Part shown: positions 1 to 11,815 of the stretch, piece by piece
How the letters are laid out: each line of letters begins with the position of its first letter
Position numbering within the stretch: position 1 is the stretch's first letter
Assembly (NCBI RefSeq): GCF_022458985.1
Contig: NC_061770.1
Span: forward strand, 36,561,599 to 36,625,598
Reading direction: 5' to 3'
Source: Mugil cephalus
Lineage: Eukaryota > Chordata > Actinopteri > Mugiliformes > Mugilidae
DNA: 64,000 nt
The notes under the pieces: generated by a model
The model's input: only the letters and a program-made list of their open reading frames with translations
The model's database searches: none
What the model was told of the DNA's origin: nothing
Position numbers and translations under genes: made by a program

Positions 1-1399
1 TCGCCGCACCGAGAGGGAAGGTGACGGGAGGCAGACGGAGGCAGCGACGGGGAGAGAGGGAGCAGCCGGAAGGTGGGAAGGCGGGCCGAGAAAGGCGAAA
101 CGCTACGAGGAGCGAGTTTGCCCACGGAGGCGGAAGGGTCCGAACTTTCAAAGCCGAGCGTCCGAGCCGAGGTCGGTCCAGGGGTTCACGACGCGAGAGT
201 CCGTTTGCTGCGCCAGACATAGACGTGAACCACCTGACTGATACTGGCTGCTGCTGCTGCTGCTTCTGCTTACTTCTCGAAGCGCAGACCACACTGCACG
301 AGGAGCCAGGTCCTTGGAAGCATGTTTTTTTTTTGTGGACAAGCACGAGCTCTTAACATATTTCAGCCCTGGGCCAAAACCTATTTCGCCCCGAGGCGGC
401 TGATTCAAAAAAAAAAAAGCACTGGTCTTGTGTGTGTGTGTGTCGGGAAACAAGGAGAAAGTACATGTAAATGGGCCTAGAAAATAAACTGGAGGAATGA
501 CTAAGCTGATTAAGTATGAATACTAAGCCTCCTGAATAAGCTTCGTCGTATACAATAGGCTTTGTATTTTGAATATATAAGTGAACAAATCTTGCGAAAG
601 TGGCTGGAGCTCGGGCGTCAAAGCCACCACCCCTCTAATTGCCGGCCGGGGCCCATTCACAGCGAGCCCCCCCCGGCACCCACCTAACGCTAAAGTCCAT
701 TAGGGGACAATGGCGCGGAGTCACCTATAAGGCCTCAAAAGCCCCGGCTGTTAGCTTCTCAGTGGAAATTACCCTCCCGTGTCCGACTCTGCTCCCCGTT
801 GGGCGAATCCACCCACCGCTGACAAAAAGCCCTCATTAAGAGCTTCATGCCTGGCTCCACAGCAGGGGGGTGGGGGTTCGGGGGGGGGGGGCCCACGCAC
901 AGCCACATCTGCGGAGAGGTGGAGGAACCGGGACCAGGCCGTAGCCTACAGCGCGCGGACGCATTAAAAAACCTGTTAGTCTCCGGGAAAAAAAAAAGAA
1001 AAAGCTCCTGGCATGGGTGTGAGCGAGGGGTTTGGTTTGGGAGGTTGCCATGACTACTCTTCTCTTTTGTTTATTTTTTATTTTTTTTTTGTTAGTGTAG
1101 GTACGCTCACAAGAAAAGGAAACTAATGCTCCTCGCTGGCAGTTTGGCGGCCTACGCGAGACGTGTTTGCCGAACTTAAGGAAAGATTAGATTTGTGTCA
1201 GAAATTAATCTCTCGCGTCGCCGAAAAACCCGCCCTTCGCCTCCTCCACACAAGCCGCCTTGTTACTCCCCGACCCACCACCACCTCCTCCTCCCTCCAC
1301 CTCCTCCTCCTCCTCACAGCCACCAGGTCTATTCAGACACGGGGAAATTGGCGGAGGTGTCAGAAAAGTGGTGTCGGTCGTTAAAGGCGGACTCGCCGA

Positions 1400-1790
1400 G
1401 AGGTGTTTAAAATGGCATTTCCTCAGCTAATGCCTGACACCTTCTCCAGAGGGTAAAAAAAATCTATGCAAATGAAGAGTGGGGCATGACTGGGTGTTTG
1501 AGAGGCCTGAGGACTGGGTGGGTGGTGGGGTAGGGTAGGGTAGGGTAAGGGCGGGGGGGGGTCTGGACTCTAATCAAGGTCAACCAGCAACAGCAATTAA
1601 AGCATCACACAAGTCTTCATTATCCTGCACACGGCTTCCAGACACTTTGGCCAGTAAGTGGAACTGCAGCTGGATTATCCACAACGATCAATGCCAGGGT
1701 GACAAATTCAGAGCAGCTGTGAGGCAGAGCAGCCCGTTTCACCTCCGAGTCCATGCATTTATTACACCGTTTACATTGACCCACTAACAA
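1400..1790. promoter_or_regulatory. Candidate conserved noncoding element in efnb3 intron 1
   Basis: The block is high-complexity, free of repeats and homopolymers, and carries homeobox-type cores (TAATC, CAATTA, ATTAAAG) and an octamer-like ATGCAAAT at about 1467-1474. This texture contrasts with the simple-repeat DNA around it. Conservation is inferred; no alignment was possible. Confidence 0.3.
1509..1559 (+). repeat. G-rich tract with TAGGG pentamers
   Basis: GGGTGGGTGG-type sequence runs into several copies of TAGGG and then about nine consecutive G. It contains at least four runs of three or more G with short loops, so it could form a G-quadruplex on the plus strand. Confidence 0.6.
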
Positions 1791-2003
1791 CAACAGCAGC
1801 AGCGGAGTGGTTTTATTTTGGGAGGACAGTGGAAACCTTTATATATATATATATAAATATATAAAAAAAGAAATCATTAAAACAGTGAAGGAGGGTGTAG
1901 GCCCGTCCTCTGAGGTGACCTCCTGCCCTCATCAAACTTTATGGTGTTTTTCCACCGAACACAAACTAAACCGAGTCAGTCAACCAGTGGGGGCCGCGCT
2001 TAC

Positions 2004-2119
2004 CTTTCGTTCAAGGAATTCCAGTAGATGGGCTCCATGTTGCTGGCCGTCGTCCCCAGTAAATCCAGTAGGAATACCAGCAGGATCACCAATCCATTCC
2101 CATTTCCCCGACACGCCAT
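2004..2119 (-). CDS. efnb3: Ephrin-B3-like, first coding exon (partial gene)
   Basis: This exon starts at the ATG at 2119-2117 and gives 38 codons plus two bases before the donor CGAAAG|GTAAGC. The protein begins MACRGNGNGL, continues with a hydrophobic stretch (VILLVFLLDLLG) that makes a signal peptide, and then reads MEPIYWNSLNER. That last segment is the characteristic start of the ephrin receptor-binding domain, usually L/MEPIYWNS. B-class ephrins are single-pass membrane ligands of Eph receptors used in axon guidance and tissue boundaries. The rest of the domain, the membrane segment and the cytoplasmic PDZ-binding tail lie beyond the left edge. The choice of efnb3 over other ephrin-B genes rests partly on the neighbour: EFNB3 lies next to WRAP53 in mammals, as it does here. 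The exon is short, so the ephrin-B call is firmer than the paralogue call. Confidence 0.78.
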
Positions 2120-5100
2120 CTCAACCCTGACACCCAGCACGTGAAGCCCCATTTAAAAGAAATGGGTGAGATTGAATGTGTGTTTTTTCTTTCTTTCTTT
2201 CTTTCTCTCTTTCTTTTCTTTTTTTCAACGCCGCAGCAGAGGAGAGAGACTCTCAAAACAATGGATGTGCGGCTCCAGCCGAGCGGGCTATAGGTACAGA
2301 GAGACAGTCAAAATGTGAGGGGAGAGCACGCTGCACGCGACCTCATGGATCCGAAATGTGGCGAAATTTGTACCGGATCGCACCGAAAGCACACTTTTAC
2401 GCGTGCGGGAGAAACTTGTTCGATCCGCGCGTCTGGATCGCGACGTTTTTTTTTTTTTTTTTTTTACTGCGCGTCCACGGCCGTGCTATTTCAGTGCCAA
2501 TCCCATGACTTTCCCATTAATTTGTCATTAGTCGTCCTTTTTCCCAGGGAGAGAATAATAAAATAAAAAACAACTCCTCGGCTGAAATGTAACTCCACGG
2601 AATCGAGATTTCTCAACAAAAAAAAAACCCGAATCGCCTCCCCGGGAGCTATTTCTGTTGCCGTTCCGTGCGCCCTAATTGTCTTTTTCCGAACAGTGTT
2701 CCCTTGTTCTCTGCGTCGATCCGGAGTGATTTCTCTCCCATTACCTTGTTCTCTCGCAAGGATATCTGCCTTCCCACATGTCAGGCTGGGCTCAAAAAAG
2801 GGAGTACTGTCAGTCGGTTACGGGGAGGCAGTCGATATCAGGCCGAAACTGTGGAGGTAAAGCGTTTAAAATGGAAAAGATGTCACTCGCGTCCACAGCT
2901 CCATCCTCATAAAGACGTGTTGATGCACGGCGGGCTCAGGCGGTGCGCATTACAATCCTTATGTGCCTCTTTGGACAAAACAAAAAATAGAACAGGTTGA
3001 ACATTAAATCCTCTAATCCTTGAAAATAGAATATATATGTATGTGGGTGGAAAAAAAAGAAGAAAAAAAAGAGGAAGAAATCAAGTTAGGATCCAAATCG
3101 GTGATAAATCCAAAGAATCAGTCCGAGCTACAACACGAGAAAACTGAGAGAAACAACCCAAAGAGCTGGAAAAAAAAGCACGTCCACTCTAATAACGTCG
3201 ACCGACGCGAAACTTGTGAAGTGATTTTAAAAAAAATAAAAATAAAACACGGTTCGAGTTGCGAGCATCAGTCCTTCCAGGAGCGAATTCGACGTCTATG
3301 TGGTGTAGCGCATCGCTTGGAGAGCTGGACGCGTCGCTGCTCGGACAGAGGAAAGCGCTTCGTTCGTTATCTCATCCGTCTCTCTGCCTCAAAATCCCAC
3401 TGGTTTGACTTGCCCTAATGCTCGCAGCGCATTGACAGACCGACTAGGTTGTTTGAAAGGAGGAGGAGGAGGAGGTGGAGGAGGAGGAGGAGGGAAAAAA
3501 AAGGGGACGTGGATGAATGGAGAAAAAAAATCCCCATCCTCCGACTGGCAGGCAGGGCGCACTGGCAGAGCGCAATTCTTCCAGGCGTTTTTTTTTTTTT
3601 CGGAGGGGAGGGGGGGCGGTATCGAGTCCCTTTCAGCGCCTCCCCTCTCCTCCTCTAAGAGTTTCAGGGGCCCCCCGACTCGGACCTTTGGACTCCCCGG
3701 CGCTCTATTCTGCCTCCTTTCAAACGCTGAAGAACCCCCCACCACACACGCACACACGCACGCACACACACATGCACGCACGCACTTTATTTAAAACGCT
3801 CACCGACGCGCGCCCTCCGATCCGCGCAGCCCCTCTCGGAAGAGCAAGAGCGCCCTCAATGCACGAACGGAGAATCGCACGTGGCTCTGGAACGGGATTT
3901 GTATTGAACCAAAAAAAAAAAAAAAAAAAAAAAAGATCCAGCTGCAATTTTAGATGGATATTATGCAAATAAGCTTTATCCTACAGGAGAGTCGATATAG
4001 AGAAACGCGCTCTGAGCAGCGGCATGAGCCCCCTTCTTAAAGGCCATTGTGGACGTTGTTAGAGGAAAGTTGTGGCGCTGTTTTTGGGGTGTTGAAGTGC
4101 ATTTTCATCGCCTCGGTGTGGGTTACGTGCATATTTCTGCATGGAAGTGGTAGAAAACCCGTTGCGTAAAAGGAAACACGTCTTCCGGTAGATTCATGAT
4201 ATCGCGTATGATCGGTCCCGGCTCCACCTCATTCATCTGCAGCCGAGCGTAAAGGATCGCTTCTTCTGCTTCTGTGCGGGAGGGTGTGGACCCCCACCCA
4301 TCCACCCAACCATCCACCCCTCCCTCTTTCTTTTTCTCTCTCTCTACACCTCTCTCTTTGTGTCCTCTCGCTGACAGAGCAGCAGAGGAGTCCCAGCATC
4401 CCGCACCACCAACACTTCAAAGTGGGCAGCTCAGCTTGATGGGTTGCAGGACGAGCCGAGTGACAGGCCCCGCGGAGGGCCACACATACCAGTGTTTACA
4501 CAGAGGCCCTAGTCTCGCCACTGATTCACTCCACGCACACACACACTCACTCACACCGGAACACGTCTGAGACGCAGGGCCGTCAAAGCTGTGGCTGCAC
4601 TGCCCCCATGTGGCGGATCCGATTCCCCCCGCGTCGCTTTACATTCTTGGCACACTTCTTCCTCAGCAGCATATTGTGGCATTTTGGTGTTTGAGCAATC
4701 CTGGAGAATTAAAGTCAGGCGGGCACCTGTTGCTCCAGCAGCTGCTTTAAAAAAAAAAAAAGAAGAAGAAGAAGAAAAAAGGAAACGAGGGTTGGATTTA
4801 AAAGGCGAAGTTAACAATATAAATGAGGCTGCACAGAAATGTGTGAGTTTTTTTTTGGATTTTATAGCCAGAGCAGTGTAACTAAGTTCATCTACTTAAG
4901 TGTAATTCTGAGATACTCTCATTAAGATGGAACTTTTGCAGGTTTCACGTTTAAGATTTTATACAGCGGAGAATATAACAGGATTGAACCCTTTTTCTTT
5001 TCTTTTCTGTTTCTGGCTTCAAACCCCATCATCAGTAGAGCTGGAGTCACAAATCAGATGTCTGTCAGATTTTTTCTTTCCCCCTCTAAACCTCTCACAT

Positions 5101-6618
5101 GGTTTCATTTCGATAAATAATCCGATTAGAGGAAACGCTCAAAAACTGGAAACAGAGCATCAGAATCGTGGCCTGACCTCGTGTTGATCTGCTCCTCCCT
5201 GAAGATAAAACTAATACTGTTGTTATTTTACCTATAGGATGTTTCACGCAGGAGTTTTTTTTTTTAATGCATGCATGTCCCCCCCATGTGCATGAATTTT
5301 CCAGCCCTGTCTGCACTGCTTCTGTTTAGTAATCCGTTGTTTAGTTTCCTGAACTCAGTGCAACTTTGCTGCGGATACCTGCAGAGAAAAAGAAAAACCA
5401 TAAAAGAAAAGCAGATTTTTAATACTTTGGAAACATTTCACGACACGAGGAGGGAGGAGAGGGGGGTAAACCTGACGCATCCCCGACACCTCCCGCTGTT
5501 CCTCCACAGCCAGCGAGAAAGAGGAAATGAAAGTGAGACTGAGGAGAGTATGGAGGTGGGAATAGAGACACAGAGGGCTGCAGGAACGCAACCGACGTGA
5601 AGCTGGAGGCGATTTCGTGTCGTGCTCAAGGGCACGGCGGTGGAGCGACCGTGCGTGGGATCAAACCAGGGTCTAATGCTGCTGCTGCAGGCCCGAGGAC
5701 GAGGACGAAAAACGCAGGCCTTTTCCTCTGCAGCGTGGAATTATAGCATGCTTTCGGCGAGAACTGTAATTGCAGGTTACGGGTTCCAAACAAGAAACAA
5801 ATGCAGATTTTTTTTTATTTTTATTTTTTTTAAATGAGCCGGTCAGACAGAAAAAAAAAGAGAGGATCAGAAAAAGAAAGGCAGAGCGGAGAAGGAGCAG
5901 CAGCTTTCTGTTTTCCGCCGCGCTGACCTCCAGGAACCTTGGCTGGGCTCGTGACGAGGCTCAAACGCGGAGGAGAGGAGGAAGACAGACCGGTTTTTAA
6001 AAGACAACGGCGAGTTCAGAGGTGGAGCTGGCATGAACAACAAAAACCTTCTGCACAGTCTGGGAATCTGCGCGTGTGGGAAAAAAAACGTCTGTCCTGC
6101 AGCTCCGTGTGCGAGCTACGATACCACCTACGTCAGATCTGAATGAGCGAGCCGCTAAATATACACTCGTATATCTGGCACGGTTGGTGTTTATTAGCGC
6201 TTGTGTGGCTATTCGGGCTGACCGCATTTTTACTGCACCGACCTTCAACTCTTCTTCTTCACAACCACATCCCCCTCCCTGGTGACTCTGGCTGCAGACT
6301 GCTCCAGCTGCCAGACTTCCCTTCTCCACGCACACACACACACATGCACACTGTGCTATAAATACAAGCATGCATTTACACAAAACCGGGCACCACGTGC
6401 ACACACACGACATGTACAGCTTAAAAAGCGTGAGCAATTACAGCCGTCGTTACGCAACGCGGTGCAGTGCGAGGGGTTAAGGTTGGAGACAGATGTGAGC
6501 GCGTAACGGAGACACGCGAGCCGGCGCAGGCGCCCACGGTGGCAGAAATACAAAGAGCTCAGACAGGAAAACATGCACCCCGATGGGAATGAAATTCACA
6601 CCGAGGGTGGTGCAGATA

Positions 6619-6646
6619 CGTGTGTGTGTGTGTGTGTGTGTGTGTG
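6619..6646 (+). repeat. (GT)n microsatellite
   Basis: About 14 uninterrupted GT units. Confidence 0.9.
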
Positions 6647-6785
6647 CACGAGGATGTGGGTCGCTGTCAGAGCGTGGCACCCTCTCCCGCCTCGCAGTTG
6701 ATAGATCTCAGCTGCATGTCTTTATCCTTCAGCATCTGCCTATCCTCTCGCGCTGCAGCAGCAAACACTCCTCATATCTTCCTCT

Positions 6786-6855
6786 GACAGAGGGAGAGAG
6801 GGGGTGGTGGGTTGGGTGGTGGGGGTGGGGGGTTGGGTGGTGGGGGTGGGGGGGT
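6786..6855 (+). repeat. G-rich minisatellite
   Basis: A unit of roughly 25 bp built from GGGTTGGGTGG and TGGGGGTGGGG is repeated two to three times. The many G runs with short loops make it a strong G-quadruplex candidate on the plus strand. Confidence 0.7.
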
Positions 6856-6969
6856 TAAAGCAGGGGCCTGTGCAACATGTGACACGCCGATCACACATCT
6901 GGATCGTACACATTCTGCGGCGTTGAGCTATTTATCCCTGACAGATGGCCTCGCGTTGTGCTTCCTGCA

Positions 6970-7275
6970 TTACACCGATCAGGCATAACATTATGACCAC
7001 CTTCCTAATAAGGGGTCCTACAGAGGGTGGGGGGCCTCTGTGGATCACCCCACACATATTTGATCAGTTTGGGATCAAGTGAATTTTGAGGTCAGGTCAA
7101 GTTTTTCTGAACTGTTTGTGTTGGCTGCTGCCATCAAGTAGTGTCATTGCTGCTATGTGCTATGGGGCGACTGCTACATATCTAAGTGACATCCACACGA
7201 ATATAAGGTTCAAAAGTTTCCCAGCAGAACATTGAATTTTCACAGGATGGTCAGTGTTACTTCTGTGATATATGT
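6970..7275 (+). mobile_element. Non-autonomous DNA element, family A (ACCGATCAG terminus)
   Basis: It begins TACACCGATCAGGCATAAC, an end sequence repeated, inverted, at 49042-49077 and about 37826-37854. The internal part (GCTACATATCT... near 7170) also matches the copy at 48915-49077. No transposase is left. The superfamily is not assigned. Confidence 0.55.
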
Positions 7276-7679
7276 GTATATTTAACTTCTCTCAAAGCCC
7301 CTTTCTTTTTTCCCCAAATACTTTCAATTACCATAATTTACTCAAATCCAGTTCCTTTTAACTTAGTTTTAACATCCAGCACGACCTTTCGGCATCTGCT
7401 AAGGTTAAAGGCATGTCGCATTAAGTTTTTAATTCTAAGCCTACCGTCAACTACAAGACTTTCTTGTCTTTGAGACTCGAGATTTGCTGCGAACACTAAC
7501 CCTAACTCTAACTAAACCTGACCCTTTTTAATAAAATGTGTCATTTTACTCGGAAATGAAAGCACAGACCAAGTAAACAACTGACTAGCACAAGATATAT
7601 TCCAAACCTTCGACTCATCAGAGTAACCATCTTCGGCTGATTGAACACGTGAACACACTTGTGACGTTCTTTCTTTCTA

Positions 7680-7835
7680 AAATGGAAATCAAATATTTCC
7701 CAGTTTGGTTGAGGAAGTTCTCAGAAATGTGTGTAGGGCGCTATGTTTTCTATTCAGTTCATCACAAACCAGCTCCATGGGGTTAAAGTCTAGAGCATAA
7801 GTCTTCAACAGGGGCTGGTTGCTTTGGTTGATTAG
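7680..7835 (-). mobile_element. Tc1-like transposase relic (C-terminal part)
   Basis: Read on the minus strand, this matches the segment at 13525-13810: a shared block contains CACAAACCAGC and ATGGGGTTAAAGTCTAGAG, the reverse of the Tc1-type end of the DDE domain and its tail. It is broken by stops and shifts. Confidence 0.5.
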
Positions 7836-7920
7836 ACATTTTTATAATTTTTTTTTTTTTTTTAAATTTTCCCTACAAACTTAAATTTCTTAAACTGATT
7901 AAAGATAATTGAATCCAACA

Positions 7921-8000
7921 TATGATAATAAAGGAATGGTTAAACATTGAATGCAAAATGATAATAATAAGTATATTTATAAATAGCACTGTAGTTTATA
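7921..8000 (+). repeat. Dispersed repeat, copy 1
   Basis: It shares GAATGCAAAATGAT and ATATTTATAAATAGCACT with 62905-62985, same order and spacing. The family is not identified. Confidence 0.5.
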
Positions 8001-9079
8001 TAGTTATACTTGATCTCTCCATCAGTTCAGGTTTCTTATACCAACTACTAGAAAAGTAGCAATATTGCACATATTAAAACATCTGGTTTTGCACACTATT
8101 TCCCCACAATGCAACTGAAAGAAAGACAGAAAAGAAAAGAAGATAGTTTAAATATGGGCCAACTGAACACAAAAATGTGTTCACTTAACCCTGACAAAGT
8201 GGTTATTAAATGTCCCTCATAGAACCGGTCTTAACTTGCAGGTTAAAACTTCTTTCTTGGATCGTTCTTGACCGGGAACGGATCAGCGTCACTGCTCAGG
8301 AGTTGTGCAACACTGCTATTCACAGCGGGCACAGAGCCGCTCCATCCAATGTTGAAAAGCAAACATGAGAAGCTGGAGTTTAGTTTTGCTACAAATGAAA
8401 CGATATGTTGTTTTCTTTTGTGACTGAAAAACCTCCGATATGGTTTAACTGTGGCTTCCAATTTCTGACTTTTTGGCCGGCGATCCTGCTGAGCCGGTTC
8501 AAACCGAACACACAAGCATGACAGGGATCAGATGAGAAGCCCTCTGATTCATCTTGTGACTCTGAACAGAGATACTGTGTGGTGTTGCCACCTGTGTGTA
8601 CGACTAGAACTCATTCACTGTGAACTCCTCCAGTAAACAGCCCCCTTGATGAAATCATGTAAAACGGTAAAGGCCGAAGTCCAGCATCTAATTTAAAGAC
8701 TTAATTTTAAAAGGCAACCGTGTCCTGTGCCGTGACGAACCCGACGCTTTGAAGAAACCTACCCGAGAACATAAGAATGACAGAGACCATTTAAACTGCT
8801 GCTTAAAGCCACGCAGCTTCATGGACTTGAAAGAGAATTTTATGTCACTTATTTATATAAACATTTAGCTTAATCTAATATTTAGCTTAAAGATTAGATT
8901 AAAGACGGGAATTCAAGGCCGTCTTCAAGGATGTTGCTTTGTAGGGGCTGTACAATTGAAGCCAATCCCTAGTTTGTCTAATGTGTATTCTTCAGTACCC
9001 TACAAAAAAGTGTACTCGGAATAATTGCTAAAAATTACAATATCTGAATGTTTCTGAGAAGTATTTGCCGTTTCTGACA

Positions 9080-9772
9080 CGGCCTGAGCTTTTGCTTGCA
9101 TTTCTAATTTGTCTGTTTCTCTTAATTTGGGATGAACAGGACCTGAACAACTAGAAAAACTAAGCATCACCGTTGAACAGGAAGTAATTTTTTAGAGGAA
9201 ATGATGTCCTCGTGTGTGGACACTGGGATTATTTCACTCAGTATTATGATAGAGTCACCAATGTGTAAACACACGATATAAAACTGTTAATTTTCATGTT
9301 TGAACACTGCTGTGCAAAGACAGAACCGTAACCCTAAGTCCTAACCCTAAGTCCTAACCCTAGGTCCTAACCCTAGGTCATAACCCTAGGTCATAACCCT
9401 AAGTCCTAACCCTAGGTCCTAACCCTAGGTCATAACCCTAAGTCCTAGCCCTGAGTCCTAACACTAAGTCCTAACCCTAGGTCATAACCCTAAGTCCCAA
9501 CATCCTCAATCATGAATTTATAGCTATTGATAGAATTTGTGCGTCTTTTTAAACTAGAAAAGTTAATAAACATAAATAAACAAGTGTCATCTGTAAAATT
9601 TGATGAGGTTTTGAGTCTTGTCCACTTTTGTTACGTGATCGACTGCAGAATAAACACGCTATTGGTTTTACACCAACTAGAATCTATTTGAGGATAAAAG
9701 TTTAAATGATCTGCCACTAACCTAAAACTTAATGTCCCTGTATGAGGACGCGGGGTCTCAGGAGAGACATCA
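9080..9772 (+). mobile_element. TTAA-type non-autonomous element, copy 1 (diverged)
   Basis: It shares with 39135-39675 and 46868-47831 the motifs ACTAGAAAAACTAAGCATC, TGTGGACACTGGGATTATTTC, a late CCTAAAACTTAATGTCCC and the ending GGTCTCAGGAG. It carries no coding region. The middle has expanded into a 13-bp tandem array. Confidence 0.55.
9332..9498 (+). repeat. Telomere-like 13-bp minisatellite
   Basis: About thirteen copies of CCCTAAGTCCTAA and its variants (CCCTAGGTCCTAA, CCCTAGGTCATAA) lie head to tail. It resembles CCCTAA telomere repeats, but the period is 13, so it is a local expansion and not true telomeric DNA. Confidence 0.9.
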
Positions 9773-10559
9773 CTGTGAAAGACCACGCGTGAGGGGGAAG
9801 TAAATTAGTTTTGTGTTGTATTCAAGTCACATTGATGGACATGATAAAGTGCACTGAAGAGTGTTGGACTAGAAAAAGGTAAAATTTAATAACTTTGTCT
9901 CCTCTGTGGTTCAGCCTAGATTGGTTCCTGCAGATCGAGGCGACTATATAAGCTTTTTTTTTCCTTTCAGGAGGAATGACTGTCAGAGAGCAGCTGTGTG
10001 CATGTGACTTTAACATGTCGGAGGTTTTTCAGTTAAGTCGAGTTCACAGTTTATATATTATGGTTTTAGTTTTCTTGTGTTCATCCTATAGTTTGAATCA
10101 ACATTCAGTTTGTCGTCGGTTTGAAAAAGCTGCATTAATTACTTGACTTGGCCTTAACAGTGCCAATTCTGGAGTTTCGTCTTTCTCCCTGGTCCGACAT
10201 AAAGATCAGTTGACCTCTTTTAAGGACCTGATCACCGCTCGAGTTTACGGCTTGATTATTATGTAGTTTGGGTAAAATCAAATCTTTTTTTTTTTTTTCC
10301 GTCCTTAACTACTCGGTCTTTGACAAGCAAGCAAATGAGGTTTCAGGAGTTTACCTCCTACACAGCTCATGCCCTGTTCATTCTCCACACATTTATGACT
10401 TGAGGTGAAGCTCTTTTGGAAATGTTTCATGAAATGTTTTTACAGTTAAGGAAAACATGTGCCATTGACCTTCACGAAACTCTAATCACTTCATGCAAAA
10501 TTTGAAGTAATTTCTTGAATGTATTCTTGAGATGTTGCATACGATATAATGGGAAGGAC

Positions 10560-11135
10560 GCACGGGCAACGATAAGATTTTACTGACACAGACGCCATTA
10601 GCGATTCTTTTTATCGATCCGATTCTTTATCGATTCCCTTATAAATTCCTCCTGTGAAGTTTTGGTCTAGAGAAAGTAGGGGTTCATGGTTTTGTGCAAA
10701 CAACTGAAATTTTATTGAGTTTCTAAACATGAGATAAGATCTTGTGTAAGTAAACAAATAAGAAATCGGTCACTGGATCCTCACTAGCTCTGCTCTTCTG
10801 AGACTTAGCAATAGCTGCACTTGTAGACCGGAGATTCTCTCTATATTTAAGTCTGTGCGTCGTCGACAAACGCTTCAGCATGTTGTTGGTGGTGTTGCCG
10901 CTTTAGCTTGAAATTAAATTGAAATCTGCCATCGCATCTTCCTTGTCGTCACGAGCGTGATGTGAACAACGTGAAGATCCATCTTCTTCTTGCGTTTCAT
11001 GGCGGTTGGTAAACAACCATCCGGACTGGCACGTATGTCTTTGATGGCAAGTATCGATAAGGGGAAACGATAAGCACGAAGGATAATGACGTCAATGAAT
11101 TAGAAAAACCGGCCATCGATGCCCATGGGCAACCC
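10560..11135. mobile_element. Possible hAT-like relic with ATCGAT-rich ends
   Basis: TTTATCGATCCGATTCTTTATCGATTCC near 10610-10638 and AAGTATCGATAAGGGG near 11050 bound a noncoding stretch, a pattern seen in old fish hAT derivatives. The boundaries and class are uncertain. Confidence 0.25.
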
Positions 11136-11589
11136 AAAAGTCACAATGCTTCCTGCCATGGCTGTTTCTGATATAAAAACACATAAGAGCCTCAGTGTTT
11201 AGCTCCTTGTGATGTGAAGACCAGCCCCAGCGCGACTTTAGAGGATCTCACCGCCTTCTTGAGGAACACACACACTCTCTGACACACAAACAGCCTCACT
11301 TGGACTTTCATATCCTCTGCGTGCCTCCGTCTGCCCTCCTCTGCCGGCCTTCTCAGTTCGTCAGCGGGACACCTCCTTGGTCCTCCTAATCTCCTCCTCC
11401 ATCTGCTTCCTCAGCCCCTCGCCGAGCTCCTCTGACCCAACTCCCCCTCCCTCCCTCCCTCGACTTGACACCGCTGAGCCCTGCAGCCTCCTCGACCGCC
11501 GACTCCTCCATAAACCTCCCCCTCCGGTCGCCGAGGAGGCGTGGAGAAGGGACGGAAGCTGGGACGGTGGCTGCCCACGCCGCCCGAGG

Positions 11590-11815
11590 GCAGGTAGAAG
11601 GATGAATTTCGGGGTCTATTGCTCTACCTATCCCCAGAGTGCAATTACGCGAGCAATTACTCTCCCTGGGCAATCGAACCCCCCGCTAAACCGCCAAGAT
11701 CACATCCAATCTGCCGGGGCCCCGGCTGGGATGCAGGATGCTTAACGTACTTCAATAGGCCCGCTCTCATGATAACTAGCTACGGAGATGGCCAGGGGGA
11801 ATGTGTGTAGAGCAG
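11590..11815. promoter_or_regulatory. Candidate conserved noncoding element, efnb3-wrap53 interval
   Basis: This is a non-repetitive block with GCAATTAC repeated twice (at 11640 and 11653) and GATAACTAGC further on, set between simple CTC-rich and GT-rich DNA. The plus-strand frame over it (11377-11745) is Pro/Ser-rich and shows no domain. Its function is inferred. Confidence 0.25.

Larger units (their letters stand above)
1..2003 (-). other. efnb3 intron 1 (part)
   Basis: I see no coding exon here. It starts inside the intron and ends at the efnb3 donor. It holds a GT run near 430-443, a G-rich tract at 1509-1559, and two dense non-repetitive blocks (about 600-840 and 1400-1790) that look like candidate conserved enhancers. 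The short reading frames are low-complexity. Confidence 0.6.
2120..6900. other. efnb3 upstream region: 5' UTR/promoter and simple repeats
   Basis: No coding exon was found. The 5' UTR and promoter of minus-strand efnb3 should lie here, but I could not fix the start site. CpG is common between about 2.2 and 4.6 kb, which suits a promoter. The rest is simple repeats: a CTTT run near 2190-2222, a T run at 2445-2465, a GGA array near 3460-3493, a CA array near 3742-3785, a poly(A) near 3911-3934, and G-rich DNA at 6786-6855. Reading frames here are low-complexity and match no family I know. Confidence 0.45.

Noticed and set aside
9332..9498. Interstitial telomere sequence
   Set aside because: The period is 13 bp (CCCTAAGTCCTAA), not 6, and it lies inside a transposon copy.
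11377..11745. Plus-strand Ser/Pro-rich frame as a gene
   Set aside because: It is CTCC-repeat translation with no domain and no splice context; the later part overlaps a candidate noncoding element.
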